Shown piece after piece: positions 17,702 to 27,960 of a stretch of 64,000 nt of DNA. The translations under genes were made by a program, and so were the position numbers. The notes under the pieces were generated by a model. The model saw nothing but the letters and a program-made list of their open reading frames with translations, did not search any database and was not told the origin of the DNA. The first letter of the stretch is position 1; every line of letters starts with the position of its first letter. Source of the stretch: Rhodobacterales bacterium (GTDB lineage: Bacteria; Pseudomonadota; Alphaproteobacteria; Rhodobacterales; Rhodobacteraceae); NCBI GenBank assembly GCA_009993005.1, contig JAACUH010000062.1, forward strand, positions 1-64,000. The letters run 5' to 3'.

Positions 17702-19096
17702 TCAGAAATGCAGCGCGCGACCATAGGCGTCGAGCACCGCCTCGTGCATCATCTCGCTCAGCGTGGGATGCGGGAACACGGTGTTCATCAGGTCTTCTTC
17801 GGTGGTCTCGAGCGTGCGGCCGATGACGTAACCCTGGATCAGTTCTGTCACCTCGGCCCCCACCATATGCGCGCCCAGCAATTCGCCGGTTTTCGCGTCG
17901 AACACCGTCTTGATCATCCCCTCGGATTCCCCCAGGGCGATGGCCTTGCCATTGCCGATGAACGGGAAGCGGCCCACACGGATCTCATGCCCGCGCTCCT
18001 TGGCCTTCGCCTCGGTCAGGCCGACGCTGGCGACCTGCGGCTGGCAATAGGTGCAGCCGGCGATGCTTTCGGGTTTGACCGGGTGCGGATGGCCGCCCGC
18101 GATCAGTTCGGCCACCATGACACCCTCGTGACTGGCCTTGTGCGCGAGCCAGGGCGCGCCGGCGATGTCGCCGATGGCATAGAGGCCGGGCACGCCGGTG
18201 CGGCAATATTCGTCGGTCACGACATGGGTGCGGTCGATCTTGACCCCCAGCGCCTCGAGCCCAAGGTTTTCGACATTGCCGACGATGCCCACCGCAGAAA
18301 TCACCGTGTCAAAGACCTGCTGCGTGACAGTCCCGCCAACCTCGATATGGGCGGTGACGCTGTCCTTGGCCCGGTCGAGCTGCTTGACCGTCGCCTTTTC
18401 GAGAATGGTCATCCCCTGCTTGACGAACTGCTTTTTCGCGAAGGCGCTGATCTCGGCATCCTCGACCGGCAGGATCCGGTCCATCACCTCGACCACCGTG
18501 GTCTTGGCGCCCAGCGTGTTGTAAAAGCTGGCGAATTCGATGCCGATGGCGCCGGAACCGATCACCAGCAGGGACTTGGGCATATGCGGCGGGACCAGCG
18601 CATGGCGGTAGGACCACACCCGCTGGCCGTCGGCGGCCAGGCCGGGCAATTCGCGGGCGCGCGCGCCAGTGGCGAGCACGATGTTCCTTGCGACAAGCTC
18701 TTCGCTGCCCTTCTCGGTCTTGACCGCGACCTTGCCGGGGGCGGTCAGCGTCGCCTCGCCCATCACGACCTCGATCTTGTTCTTCTTCATCAGATGGCCG
18801 ATGCCACCCGAGAGCTGCTTGGCCACCCCGCGCGAGCGTTTGACGACGGCGTCGAGGTCATAGCCGATGTTGCCGGCCGACAGCCCGAACTCCTTGGCGC
18901 GGTGCATGAGGTGGAACACCTCAGAGGACCGCAGCAGCGCCTTGGTCGGAATGCAGCCCCAGTTGAGACAGATACCGCCGAGGTTTTCCCGTTCGACGAT
19001 GACGGCCTTGAGGCCCAGTTGCGCGGCGCGGATGGCGGCGACATAGCCGCCCGGCCCGGCCCCGATCACGATCACGTCAAACTCTCTCGCGGCCAT
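17702..19096 (-). CDS. lpdA: Dihydrolipoyl dehydrogenase (E3)
   Basis: FAD enzyme of 464 aa that reoxidises dihydrolipoamide in 2-oxoacid dehydrogenase complexes and the glycine cleavage system. FAD-binding GAGPGG is at 12-17, the redox-active disulfide is C43/C48 in GGICLNWGCIPTK, the NAD-binding motif is GSGAIGIEFA, and the C-terminal HPTLSEMMHE supplies the catalytic His-Glu pair. Start at the ATG at 19096 with AAGGAGGA upstream. No E1 or E2 gene is adjacent, so which complex it serves cannot be decided from context. Confidence 0.96.
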   Translation of the reverse strand: MAAREFDVIVIGAGPGGYVAAIRAAQLGLKAVIVERENLGGICLNWGCIPTKALLRSSEVFHLMHRAKEFGLSAGNIGYDLDAVVKRSRGVAKQLSGGIGHLMKKNKIEVVMGEATLTAPGKVAVKTEKGSEELVARNIVLATGARARELPGLAADGQRVWSYRHALVPPHMPKSLLVIGSGAIGIEFASFYNTLGAKTTVVEVMDRILPVEDAEISAFAKKQFVKQGMTILEKATVKQLDRAKDSVTAHIEVGGTVTQQVFDTVISAVGIVGNVENLGLEALGVKIDRTHVVTDEYCRTGVPGLYAIGDIAGAPWLAHKASHEGVMVAELIAGGHPHPVKPESIAGCTYCQPQVASVGLTEAKAKERGHEIRVGRFPFIGNGKAIALGESEGMIKTVFDAKTGELLGAHMVGAEVTELIQGYVIGRTLETTEEDLMNTVFPHPTLSEMMHEAVLDAYGRALHF

Positions 19097-19198
19097 ATGA
19101 TCCTCCTTGGGCGCTGGAATTAGTTTGACATTAAACCAATCCGTATCGCGCTGCCAGTGACCTTGCGGTATGGCAGCCATCGCGCCCGTGCATTCCGG

Positions 19199-20707
19199 CT
19201 AGGGGGCCTTTGCCCCCTCGACGCGGTCGCGCCCGCCATCCTTGGCCAGATAAAGCGCCTCGTCCGCACGTTTGAGCAATTGCTGCGGATGGCTTCCGTG
19301 CCGGGGAAAGGAGGCGACGCCGGCCGAAATCGTGACCCGTGGCAAGGTGCCGTCGCCGTAGCGCACCTGCGTGAGCGACACCGCCTCGCGCAGCTTTTCG
19401 GCCAGCGCCATCGTCTCGTCCTGCGAGGCGCCCGGCACCAGCACCGCGAACTCCTCTCCGCCCATCCGGCAGGCCACTTCGCCCTTGCTCATCACATCCC
19501 GCACAGTTTCGCTGATCGCGCGCAGGACCATGTCGCCCGCGTCGTGACCATGGTTGTCGTTGAAGGTCTTGAATTTGTCGGCATCAAAGGAAATCAGCCC
19601 GAAAGAGGCGTCGCGCCGGGCGGCAATCGCGATTTCGCGGCGGATGGCATCCATGAAATAGCGCCGGTTGTAGAGCCCGGTGAGCGGATCGCGGATCGAC
19701 TGGTCATGCAATTCGTCACGCAGTTTCACATTCGCGATCGCCATCGAGATATGCTCGCCGCAGCGGATCGCGAACTGGCTGGAATTGCCGATCCGCGCGG
19801 CCGACTCGTGTCCGGCGACAAAGCGCACATGCAACAGGCCCACGGTGTCGCCATGGGCGATGATCGGCACGCAGATATATTCATTGACAGGCACGGTATG
19901 CTGGTGCGCGGCAACATGGTCGCACACAAAACACAAGCCTTCGCTGTCGAACTCATAGGACCGGCCCCGGCGCAGCGCCCAGCAACTGTCGGGGGCGATG
20001 GTGTCGTGCAGATCGACCGTATTCCAGTTGCACATCCCGTCGAGCACATCGCGGGAGTTGGAGTAGATATAGAGCTCGCCCTTGCTGTCGGGCAGCAGCT
20101 TGGCCATGAAGGTCGCCACGATGGTGAAAAGCTCGCCCAGCGACTTGCACGATTGCAGCCATTCGTCGAGCTGCGAGAGCAACTTTTCCTCGTGCTGGCG
20201 GGCGCGCTCCTGCGCGAGCACCGCATGCGCCCGCGCCTCGGCCGCTTCGGCATCGACCTTGGCCTGCACAAGATCGCGCGCGGCCTTGCGCGCCTCGGTC
20301 ACGTCGGTGAACGTGACGACATAGCCGCCGCCGCGCGTGGGCCGGCCATGGGTCAGCACCACCCGGCCCGAAGGCAGCACCCGGTCAAAGGCATAGGGCC
20401 GCTGCACGGCGATCTGCTGTTCGGAATAGCGGTTGTTCTCGGGGCTCATCTCGCCCAGCGACATCGCTCGGGCGCGAAAGGTCGCACGGGTCATCCCGAC
20501 CTCGATATCCCCGCCCTTGAGGTCGAGGACATCGAAGATCCGGGTGTTGAAATACTCGCAGACCCCGTCCGGCGACCACACGAGGATGCCCTGCTCCATG
20601 ATGTTCATCACGTCAGCCGCAAGCGGGCCCGCCTGCGTTTCCTCGCCGGCGGGGCGTGACGCCTGAACCGCCACCGAGAGCGGCATCTTTTCGTGTTTCA
20701 CCGACAC
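19199..20707 (-). CDS. PAS-GAF-GGDEF diguanylate cyclase
   Basis: Cytoplasmic signalling protein of 502 aa. A PAS-like domain covers about 30-140, a coiled-coil segment 140-180, a GAF domain 185-330 and a GGDEF domain 335-498. The active-site motif GGEEF is at 416-420; no RxxD I-site precedes it. The GAF domain contains several cysteines (MCNW, SCWAL, LCFVCDH), which could bind metal or sense redox state. The first codon shown is GTG at 20707; a GTG two codons later has better spacing (GTGGAG, eight bases), so the true start may be 20701. Predicted to make cyclic-di-GMP in response to a soluble signal. Confidence 0.88.
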   Translation of the reverse strand: MSVKHEKMPLSVAVQASRPAGEETQAGPLAADVMNIMEQGILVWSPDGVCEYFNTRIFDVLDLKGGDIEVGMTRATFRARAMSLGEMSPENNRYSEQQIAVQRPYAFDRVLPSGRVVLTHGRPTRGGGYVVTFTDVTEARKAARDLVQAKVDAEAAEARAHAVLAQERARQHEEKLLSQLDEWLQSCKSLGELFTIVATFMAKLLPDSKGELYIYSNSRDVLDGMCNWNTVDLHDTIAPDSCWALRRGRSYEFDSEGLCFVCDHVAAHQHTVPVNEYICVPIIAHGDTVGLLHVRFVAGHESAARIGNSSQFAIRCGEHISMAIANVKLRDELHDQSIRDPLTGLYNRRYFMDAIRREIAIAARRDASFGLISFDADKFKTFNDNHGHDAGDMVLRAISETVRDVMSKGEVACRMGGEEFAVLVPGASQDETMALAEKLREAVSLTQVRYGDGTLPRVTISAGVASFPRHGSHPQQLLKRADEALYLAKDGGRDRVEGAKAP

Positions 20708-20829
20708 AACTCCACTGCGGCGGACACAAGATGTCCGGCACCGGCAGGATGCCGCGAAACCTTTGCGATATCATTAACGGCTGTCAGACCCGCGACACGA
20801 TTCGCTGAACGCCCGGTTACAATCTGGCC

Positions 20830-20884
20830 GCTACGATCAGGCGGCTACGATCAGGCGGCGCGACCAGGCAGTCGCGATCAGGCG
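20830..20884. repeat. Four ~14-bp tandem units overlapping the DUF924 gene stop
   Basis: Units of the form GCTACGATCAGGCG repeat four times (two exact, two diverged). The last unit contains the stop codon of the DUF924 gene. The remaining intergenic bases up to the GGDEF gene show no further feature. Confidence 0.6.
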
Positions 20885-21462
20885 GTGGCGGCGCTGACCT
20901 CAAGTGCCCGCAGGGTTGCACCATAGCCGCCCGAGGCGAGCCAGGCTGCTTCGGCATCCTGCGTCTCACGGCCCAATGCGGCATTGCGGAACGGAAACTT
21001 GCCAAAGGTGCGGATCACCTCGCGATGCGCCTGGGCGTGGCGCAATGTGTCGGTTTCGCCCGGCATGCGGCTTGCGACAAGCCGCACGCAGCGGTCCTGG
21101 TCGATCAGGTTTTCGGAATGCATCAGCGGCAGGTAGAAGAACTGCCGCGCCACCCCGTTGATGGTGAGGTCCCAGTCGCGGCCCACGGCCACCTTGGCTG
21201 CGGCCCGTGCCTGCCTGTCGCTGGCAAAGGCGCGCGCCTCGCCGCGGAACATGTTGCGCGGGAACTGGTCGGTCAGGATGATATAGGCGAGCGTCCCCGA
21301 GGGATAGGTGAGCCAGAGGCCATGCGCCCCCTCCATCGCCTCGTCCCAGGCGGTGCCGAACCCCTTGCGCACACGCTCGTCGAGCGCTTCGGAGGCGTTG
21401 TACCAGCCGGCGGGGCCGACCTCGTCCAGCCAGAAGGAAAGCACCTGCTCGGAGGTTGCCAT
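20878..21462 (-). CDS. DUF924 family protein
   Basis: Soluble all-helical protein of 194 aa. It starts MATSEQVLSFWLDEVGP and has the family segments DQFPRNMFRG and FFYLPLMHSENLIDQ. The function of DUF924 is not established; some members have a TPR-like fold. AAGGAG lies seven bases before the ATG at 21462 (a GTG one codon earlier is also possible). The end of the gene runs into a short tandem repeat that provides the stop codon. Confidence 0.88.
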   Translation of the reverse strand: MATSEQVLSFWLDEVGPAGWYNASEALDERVRKGFGTAWDEAMEGAHGLWLTYPSGTLAYIILTDQFPRNMFRGEARAFASDRQARAAAKVAVGRDWDLTINGVARQFFYLPLMHSENLIDQDRCVRLVASRMPGETDTLRHAQAHREVIRTFGKFPFRNAALGRETQDAEAAWLASGGYGATLRALEVSAATA

Positions 21463-21544
21463 CACTCATCTCCTTCCCGGCCGTTACACTCCGGTTACAC
21501 CACGCTATGGCGAGAGCGGCCCAGAACGCAAGCCATTCACGCGA

Positions 21545-22807
21545 TCAGGCCGGGTTTGTCGCGTCCTTCGCATCGGCCTCCATATAGACCTCCTGCGCGA
21601 CAGAGGCCGCGACCGGGGTCGCTGCGGCCGAAATCGGCGCATAGCGCACGAGGTCGGCCACGGCGGTCGTGGTCCTGCGCCGGGTCATGCGCCAGGCTGC
21701 ATAGCCGCCCAGACCCAGCATCAGCACCGCGATGAACACCCAGAACCCGCTCGCGCCGGTGTTGTCCATCATCCAACCCAGAATCAGAGGGCCCGCGATC
21801 GCGCCCATGCCGTTGATGAACAACAGCCCACCCGAGGCCGCCGCCATGTCGGACCGGTCGAGATAGTCGTTGGCATAGGCGATCAGCAACGCATAAAGCG
21901 GGTTCGACGTGCCGCCCACCGCAGCGGCGCTGACCAGGATCAGCCAGAATTGGCCTGGAAAGATGAACGACATCAGCGCGCCGAGACCGCCGGTGATGGA
22001 CAGGCCCAGGATCAGCACGCGGCGGTCCATCCGGTCGGACACCCAGCCGATGGGATATTGCAGCACCAGCGCCGCCGAATAGGTCGCCGAAACCATCAGC
22101 GAGATCTGCCCGACACTGAGCCCCGCCCGCGTGCCATAGACCGCCGACATGCCGAACTGCGCGGCAAAGACCCCGCCCAGCAGGAACATCCCCACGCAGG
22201 CCAGCGGCGAGGCGGCGATGAGCCTGCGGATCGGCAGCGGCTTGGTCGTGGCAAAGGCGGGCGACGGGCGCACCGACAGCAGGATCGGCGCAAAGGCGAG
22301 GCTCACCAGCACCGAAGGCACGATGAACAGGACAAAGCCCGACACATCGCCCAGCACGAGGATGTATTGCGCCAGGATGATCCCCGCCATCTGCACGATC
22401 ATGTAAAGCGACAGCGCCTTGCCGCGGTTCTGGTTGTCGGCGGCATCATTGAGCCAGCTCTCGGCCGTGATGTAGACCCCGCAAAAACAGAACCCGATGA
22501 TGACGCGGCCCAGCGTCCAGGCCCAGGGTTCGGTGAGGGTGGGATAGAGGATCAGCACCGCCGAAATCGTGGACCCCAGCGCCGCGAACACCCGCACATG
22601 GCCGACGCGGCGGATCATCCCGGGCGCGATGCGCGAGGCAAAGAGAAAGCCCACGAAATAGCCCGACATCACCACCGACATGGCAAAGGTCGAAAACCCC
22701 TCCACATCGCCACGCAGGCCCAGCAGCGTGCCTTGCAGCCCATTGCCGATCATCAGCATGAACATGCCGAGCAAGAGCGCCCAGGAGCTGCCCAGAACCT
22801 GAATCAT
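21545..22807 (-). CDS. Major facilitator superfamily transporter
   Basis: Inner-membrane protein of 420 aa with about 12 transmembrane helices. The loop between helices 2 and 3 has the MFS-like SRIAPGMIRRVGHVRVF, and the second half repeats it as GWVSDRMDRRVLI. Helix 4 has LGRVIIGFCFCGVYITAESWLND, a segment typical of the YcaD-like subgroup. The substrate cannot be inferred. It is followed by the DUF924 gene on the same strand and preceded by queA with about 100 bases between. Confidence 0.9.
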   Translation of the reverse strand: MIQVLGSSWALLLGMFMLMIGNGLQGTLLGLRGDVEGFSTFAMSVVMSGYFVGFLFASRIAPGMIRRVGHVRVFAALGSTISAVLILYPTLTEPWAWTLGRVIIGFCFCGVYITAESWLNDAADNQNRGKALSLYMIVQMAGIILAQYILVLGDVSGFVLFIVPSVLVSLAFAPILLSVRPSPAFATTKPLPIRRLIAASPLACVGMFLLGGVFAAQFGMSAVYGTRAGLSVGQISLMVSATYSAALVLQYPIGWVSDRMDRRVLILGLSITGGLGALMSFIFPGQFWLILVSAAAVGGTSNPLYALLIAYANDYLDRSDMAAASGGLLFINGMGAIAGPLILGWMMDNTGASGFWVFIAVLMLGLGGYAAWRMTRRRTTTAVADLVRYAPISAAATPVAASVAQEVYMEADAKDATNPA

Positions 22808-22906
22808 GACTCGGCTTCCCCTGTCTGCGGATGTCCTTTTCTAGCCACATGCGCGCGGCGCGGCCATGGCGGAAACGACACAAGCCCGTGCACCAGCGGC
22901 GCGCGA

Positions 22907-23959
22907 TCAGTTGTCCGGCAGCAAGAGCGACGCATCGCCGTAAGAGAAAAACCGGTAGTCCTGTGCGATGGCATGGGCATAGACCCCGCGCACGCGGTCC
23001 ACGCCCATCAGCGCCGAGACGAGCATCATCAGCGTGGATTTCGGCAGGTGGAAATTGGTCATCAGCCCATCCGCCACGCGAAAGCGAAAACCCGGGGTGA
23101 TGAAGATGTCGGTCGGGCCCTGCCAGGGCTGCACGCCACTGTCCGTCGCCGCACTCTCGATCAGGCGCAGCGCGGTGGTGCCCACGGGGATCACCCGACC
23201 GCCGGCCGCGCGGGTCGCGTTGATCTCTGCCGCGGCCTGCGGCGTGACCTCGCCCCATTCGGCATGCATGCGGTGGCTGGCGATGTCATCGACCTTGACC
23301 GGAAGGAAGGTGCCCGCGCCCACATGCAGCGTGACATGCGTGACCTGCACGCCACGCGCCAGCAGCGCGGCCATCAGGCCGGCATCGAAATGGAGCGAGG
23401 CGGTGGGTGCGGCCACGGCGCCGGGACGCGCCGCCCAGAGCGTCTGATAGTCGGTCTTGTCCGCCTCATCGGGCGCGCGCAGCGCCGCGATATAGGGCGG
23501 CAGCGGCATCGCGCCCGCCTGCGCCAAAGCCGCGTCAAAATCATCGCCCGCAAGGTTGAAGCGCAGCACCGCCTGCCCCTCTTCGCGCGCGACGAGCGTC
23601 GCGGCAAAGCCGTCGGAGAACGCGATCACTTCACCATCGCGCAGCTTTTTCAACGGCTTGACCAGCGCCGACCAAAGCCCGCCGGGCCGCGGCGCGAGAA
23701 GCGTCACCTCGATGCGCGCCGCCGTCTCGCCCGCCTCGCCGCTGCGATGGCGCAGGCCCGACAGTCGCGCCGGGATGACCTTTGTGTCATTGAGCACGAG
23801 CCGGTCGCCGGGGCCCAGAAGGCCCGGCAGGTCGCGCACATGCAGATCGCGGATCGTGTCCCGCCCCGCCACCAGCAGCCGTGCCGCCGTGCGCGGCCGC
23901 GCGGGGCGCAGCGCGATCAGCCGCTCGGGCAGGTCGAAATCGAAATCCGACAGCTTCAT
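22907..23959 (-). CDS. queA: S-adenosylmethionine:tRNA ribosyltransferase-isomerase
   Basis: Enzyme of 350 aa that transfers the ribosyl moiety of AdoMet to preQ1 at the tRNA wobble position, giving epoxyqueuosine. Family signatures are the N terminus [45 protein letters not shown] and [17 protein letters not shown]. Its ATG overlaps the stop of the upstream AsmA-like gene by four bases, so the two are co-transcribed and translationally coupled. Confidence 0.96.
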   Translation of the reverse strand: MKLSDFDFDLPERLIALRPARPRTAARLLVAGRDTIRDLHVRDLPGLLGPGDRLVLNDTKVIPARLSGLRHRSGEAGETAARIEVTLLAPRPGGLWSALVKPLKKLRDGEVIAFSDGFAATLVAREEGQAVLRFNLAGDDFDAALAQAGAMPLPPYIAALRAPDEADKTDYQTLWAARPGAVAAPTASLHFDAGLMAALLARGVQVTHVTLHVGAGTFLPVKVDDIASHRMHAEWGEVTPQAAAEINATRAAGGRVIPVGTTALRLIESAATDSGVQPWQGPTDIFITPGFRFRVADGLMTNFHLPKSTLMMLVSALMGVDRVRGVYAHAIAQDYRFFSYGDASLLLPDN

Positions 23960-26900
23960 TGCCCCACCACGGGCGCCGGGCGGCGAAAGATCTCGCGGAA
24001 CATCCCCGGCGTCAGCACCGAGAGCGGATTGACCCCCACGCGCATGTCATCCACCCGCCCGCGCAGGGTAAAGTTGAAGCCGATCAGCCCCTCGCCCCGG
24101 CGCGTCAGCACCGCGCCCACGGCATTGATGAGATAAAGCGGTGACACCACGCCCTGAAAATCCATGTTTCGCGTCGCGGTCGTGTAGATGCCATCGGCGG
24201 AAATGCCAAGCGATGCGCCGACGGCACTCGAGCGCGTCACGATGATCTGGTCGGGGGTCAGGCGGAACTCGGCCCGCACGTCGTCAAAGGACAGCCCCTG
24301 CCCGTCCATCTGCTGCAACAGCCCGATCACCGAGATCGCGCTGAGCAGCGAGGCCAGGGCGGGAGCGCGGCGCACGCGCAGGCCCTCGATGCGCAGATCG
24401 CCGTCATAGCTGCCCGCACCGCCGGCCGGCAGCAGCGTCAGGTCCATCGCGCCGCCGGTCGCATTCTCGAGCAGCCCCGCATCGCGCAGCACGCCGCCCG
24501 CCTGATCGCTGGTGATCCGCACGGCAGACCTGTTGCCCTGCGGCACGACCCGTCCCTGCACCGCCGCACCGCCGTTGACATTGCCCGCAAAGGTCCCCGC
24601 GAACCCTTCCGCCGCATCAAACTCGCCCCGGAAACCGGTCAGCGCAATGCCGTCGGAAATCTGCAACCGGTCGAGCGCGATGGTCATCGGCCCGCCCTGC
24701 CCGCCGCCTTCGCCAAAGGCCGCGCGCCGCAGATCGAGACTGCCACCGGCGATCACCACCTGCGCGGCCCGGTTGGCGCCCCGTCCCACCAGATCGACCG
24801 GCGCATCGAGCCAGCCACCCAGCCGCACCCGGCTGAACCGCGCCCGGTCGAGCCCGCCACCGGCGTTGAGCGTGATGCTCCCCTGCGCCTCCAACCCGGC
24901 CGCGTCGAGAGCGATCCGTTCGATCCGCGGCACCGGCCCCAGCGTGCCCGCCACCTCGAGCCGGCCGCGCGCCGATGCGGGCTTGGCCCAGCCGAGCGCG
25001 GGCAGGCGCAGGCCGATCCGGTCGAGGTCAGAGGTCAACGCAAAGCGCGGCGGCGCCCCGCGCGCCAGATCGACCGTGATCTGCCCGCTGCCCGCGCCGT
25101 TCAGCGTGCCGGGGGGCAGGCCTATGTTGAAGGTGTCCACAAAGCGCTCTGACAGTTCGATGCGCCCCTCGACCCGGCTGTGGCCGCGCGCATCGGGCGC
25201 AAAATCCTGGGTCCAGGCCGCATCGACCGGCACTGTCCCGATGCGCATCGGCCCGGCGATGCGCAGCCCGGCATTGGTCGCGCGCAGGTCGATCGCGCCA
25301 GCCGACAGCACCTGCCCCGGCACCAGAGCCGTCGTGCGCACATCGCGCAGGGTCGCGCCAAAGTCATAGACCACCGCCCCCGGCGGCAGGTTCGGCGCGA
25401 GCGGCAGCGCGATCCGCCCCACCGCGCGCACGCGACCATCGGCGAGCGTCACCGGCAGATCAGAGGCGGTGATGAAGCCAAAGGGCGGCTGGTCGAGGAT
25501 CGACATCGCGGCGGTGATCGTGCTGTCGATGGCCAGCGTGATTTCGGCGGGCGGCTGCGGGATCGTGGTGTCGGGAATGTGCAACACCGTCCCCGCCATC
25601 GCCATCGCGCCACCCTGCGGCGCGGTCACCGTGCCCGCCTCCACCACCAGCGTCATCGCGCGCCCGTCATGGCTGACATAGCCTTCTGCCCCGGTCAGCG
25701 GTGGCATCGTCGGCATGAAACGCACCGCTGTGTCGCGAAACTCATGCGTCAGGAAGAACCGCGGTGCTGTGCCGGGCGCAAGGCGAAAGGCGGTCTGCAG
25801 GTTAAAGACCGTGGCCTGCGTGAGGTTGCTGTCAAACCATGAGCGGGTCACGGGTTTGTAGCTCTGCGGCCAGAGCGCCATCAGCCGCGCGCGGCCGATC
25901 TGGTCAACCGACAGGTCGGCCGCCACGCTCCACCCCTCGGGCGAGGCCGTGATCTCGCCCCGCCCGTCGAGCCGTGACGGCTCTGCGCTGCCCGTATCCG
26001 TGACGGAAAACCGGCCGAGGTCGAGCCGGAACGGCGAAAGGTGCAGCCGGAAATCGACATCCGCACCCCCCAGTTCGACCGGCGCGGGATACAGATCGGG
26101 CGGGTTGAGCCGCACCTGCGACAGCGCCAGTTGCCCGATCAGCACCTCCGGCCAGCCGGATGTGAGCTCCTGGAGATAGGCGCGCCCTTCGCCGCGCACG
26201 GCGCCCCAGTCGCTTTGCACCTCGATCTGGTTGAACCGGATCAGGGCGGCGACGGGGTCGTAGGTCAGATAGGCCTTGGCCGCGTCAAAGGCGATCGGCC
26301 GCGCGCCGGTCTCAGGCCGCAGCGCGCCTTGCCCGACCTTGAGCGCGGCCCCGAACGGCCCCAGCGCGCCGTCCGCGTCGATCTCGAGCCGCATGGCGAC
26401 CGACAGCGGCGCGTCGATGACCGCCAGCCAGGCCAGCGCCTGGCTCTGCGAGGCGATGTCGGAGGCCGCCGCATCCTGCACCGTCAGCGCGATGCGCGCG
26501 GCGCGGCTGGCCTCCGGGCTGTCATAGGACAACATCAGCGTCGTGACATAGGACCGCCCCGACAAGAGCGCCAGCGCCGCGCGCAGACGGGTCTGGCCGC
26601 CGCGCAGATCGATCGACAGGCTGCCGTCATCGACCGTCCAGCTTCGTCCGGCGCGGGCGTCGTCGAAGTTGACGATCAACCCGTCGGCGCGCACCGTCTC
26701 GAGCGCGGCGAGCGCCGGGCGCTCAAAGACGGCGTCGAACTGTTCGAGAAGCTCGGCCAGGCTGCCCGCCTGCCCCGCCGGCAGCGCCGCGCCGGCAAAG
26801 GCGATGGCGACCGTGCCATCCGCAGCACGGCGCAACCCGATCTGCGCGCCCGACAGGCTGATCTCCTGCAGCAGGATCTCGCGGCGCAGCAGGAGGCCGC

Positions 26901-27351
26901 GTGGCGACAGGGTGCCGGTCATCTCGGGCACGCGCGCCAGCATGGCCCCTTCGGCATCGCGCAATTCGGCGTCGGTGAGGCGCACCAGCGGGTGCAGGTC
27001 GCGCCCCAGGGTCAGCGTGATCGCACCGAAACGCAGCGACCCGCCGTCAAGCACCGCTTCGGCCTGGGCCTCGATCCGCGCCTTGATCCAGCTTGGCGCC
27101 GTGATCTCGGTGCCCAGCATCAACATGAGAGAGATCGCCGCAAAGACCAGCGGCGACAGCAGCAGCAGCCAGGTCAGCCGGCCCAGATGCCCCGCCACGC
27201 GACGCGCCACCCGCCCCGCCACCCGCCCCGCCACCCGCCCCGCCACCCGCCCCGCCACCCGCCCCGGGCCGCGACGCGCCACAGGATCACCTGCGCGCTG
27301 TGGCGCGGGCGGGGACAGGTCGGCTGTCTGGTCTGCGTGGGCCTCGGTCAT
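23956..27351 (-). CDS. AsmA/YhdP-like (DUF3971) giant envelope protein
   Basis: A protein of 1131 aa with a cytoplasmic N-terminal tail, one transmembrane helix (about 60-80) and a very long periplasmic region. Its beta-rich, repetitive sequence and the AsmA-like C-terminal part fit the YhdP/TamB/AsmA group, bridge-like proteins implicated in phospholipid transfer between inner and outer membranes. The N-terminal tail contains a GRVA repeat (residues about 30-50) encoded by five exact 12-bp units, an oddity not expected of the family. The gene overlaps queA by four bases and is divergent from bcp. Function is assigned by architecture only. Confidence 0.82.
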   Translation of the reverse strand: MTEAHADQTADLSPPAPQRAGDPVARRGPGRVAGRVAGRVAGRVAGRVARRVAGHLGRLTWLLLLSPLVFAAISLMLMLGTEITAPSWIKARIEAQAEAVLDGGSLRFGAITLTLGRDLHPLVRLTDAELRDAEGAMLARVPEMTGTLSPRGLLLRREILLQEISLSGAQIGLRRAADGTVAIAFAGAALPAGQAGSLAELLEQFDAVFERPALAALETVRADGLIVNFDDARAGRSWTVDDGSLSIDLRGGQTRLRAALALLSGRSYVTTLMLSYDSPEASRAARIALTVQDAAASDIASQSQALAWLAVIDAPLSVAMRLEIDADGALGPFGAALKVGQGALRPETGARPIAFDAAKAYLTYDPVAALIRFNQIEVQSDWGAVRGEGRAYLQELTSGWPEVLIGQLALSQVRLNPPDLYPAPVELGGADVDFRLHLSPFRLDLGRFSVTDTGSAEPSRLDGRGEITASPEGWSVAADLSVDQIGRARLMALWPQSYKPVTRSWFDSNLTQATVFNLQTAFRLAPGTAPRFFLTHEFRDTAVRFMPTMPPLTGAEGYVSHDGRAMTLVVEAGTVTAPQGGAMAMAGTVLHIPDTTIPQPPAEITLAIDSTITAAMSILDQPPFGFITASDLPVTLADGRVRAVGRIALPLAPNLPPGAVVYDFGATLRDVRTTALVPGQVLSAGAIDLRATNAGLRIAGPMRIGTVPVDAAWTQDFAPDARGHSRVEGRIELSERFVDTFNIGLPPGTLNGAGSGQITVDLARGAPPRFALTSDLDRIGLRLPALGWAKPASARGRLEVAGTLGPVPRIERIALDAAGLEAQGSITLNAGGGLDRARFSRVRLGGWLDAPVDLVGRGANRAAQVVIAGGSLDLRRAAFGEGGGQGGPMTIALDRLQISDGIALTGFRGEFDAAEGFAGTFAGNVNGGAAVQGRVVPQGNRSAVRITSDQAGGVLRDAGLLENATGGAMDLTLLPAGGAGSYDGDLRIEGLRVRRAPALASLLSAISVIGLLQQMDGQGLSFDDVRAEFRLTPDQIIVTRSSAVGASLGISADGIYTTATRNMDFQGVVSPLYLINAVGAVLTRRGEGLIGFNFTLRGRVDDMRVGVNPLSVLTPGMFREIFRRPAPVVGQ
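27205..27264. repeat. Five exact 12-bp tandem copies inside the AsmA-like gene
   Basis: The unit CGCCACCCGCCC is repeated five times without change on the plus strand. On the coding strand it encodes Gly-Arg-Val-Ala repeats just before the transmembrane helix. Because 12 is a multiple of 3, copy-number change would alter tail length without breaking the frame. Confidence 0.92.
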
Positions 27352-27481
27352 GTCCGTCTTGTCTGCCGTGGGGCCATTGGTCCCCTTCGGCGTTGCGGCG
27401 CGTCTGATGTGGCTTTATCTTGCCCTCTCGCGCCCTAAAACAAAACCACTTTCCCGTTTGCCAATCCAGAGGACCAACCAG

Positions 27482-27955
27482 ATGACTTCCGTGACGCTTG
27501 CCCCCGGCGATGCCGCCCCCGATTTCACGCTGCCGCGCGATGGCGGCGGCACGCTGTCGCCCGCCGATGTCGCGGGCAAGCCGGTGATCCTCTATTTCTA
27601 CCCCAAGGACGACACGCCGGGTTGCACCAAAGAGGCGCAGGGCTTTACCGAACAGGCCGAAGCCTTTGCCGCGTCGGGCGCCAGCGTGCTGGGCGTATCA
27701 AAGGACAGCGTCAGGAAACATGACAAGTTCCGCGACAAATACGGGCTGCGCATCGCGCTGCTGTCCGACGAGCAGGGTGATGTCTGCGAACGCTACGGCG
27801 TCTGGGTCGAGAAGAGCATGTATGGCAAGACCTACATGGGGATCGAGCGCGCCACCTTCCTGATCGACAGCGCCGGCCGCATCGCGCGCATCTGGCGGCA
27901 GGTCAAGGTGGACGGCCATGTGGACGAGGTGCTCGCGGCGGTGCGGGCGCTCTGA
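27482..27955 (+). CDS. bcp: Thioredoxin-dependent thiol peroxidase (peroxiredoxin Q/BCP)
   Basis: Protein of 157 aa reducing hydroperoxides with thiol donors. The peroxidatic cysteine is C48 in FYPKDDTPGCTKEA. The resolving cysteine found five residues later in E. coli BCP is absent (Q/G there); the only other cysteine is C102 in GDVCERYG. It therefore acts either as a 1-Cys enzyme or with C102 as partner. The start ATG has AGAGGA upstream; the long open frame before it is antisense to the AsmA-like gene. The DUF455 gene follows after five bases. Confidence 0.95.
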   Translation: MTSVTLAPGDAAPDFTLPRDGGGTLSPADVAGKPVILYFYPKDDTPGCTKEAQGFTEQAEAFAASGASVLGVSKDSVRKHDKFRDKYGLRIALLSDEQGDVCERYGVWVEKSMYGKTYMGIERATFLIDSAGRIARIWRQVKVDGHVDEVLAAVRAL

Positions 27956-27960
27956 GCGGC

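Noticed and set aside
21308-24136. A 942-codon plus-strand open frame opposite the MFS, queA and AsmA-like genes
   Set aside because: It runs antisense to three genes with clear family motifs. Long antisense frames are expected in GC-rich DNA with biased third positions, and the encoded sequence is Arg/His/Gln-rich without any domain.
27205-27264. CRISPR-like repeat array
   Set aside because: The 12-bp units are directly adjacent without spacers and lie within a coding frame. No cas gene or repeat-spacer pattern occurs anywhere in the window.
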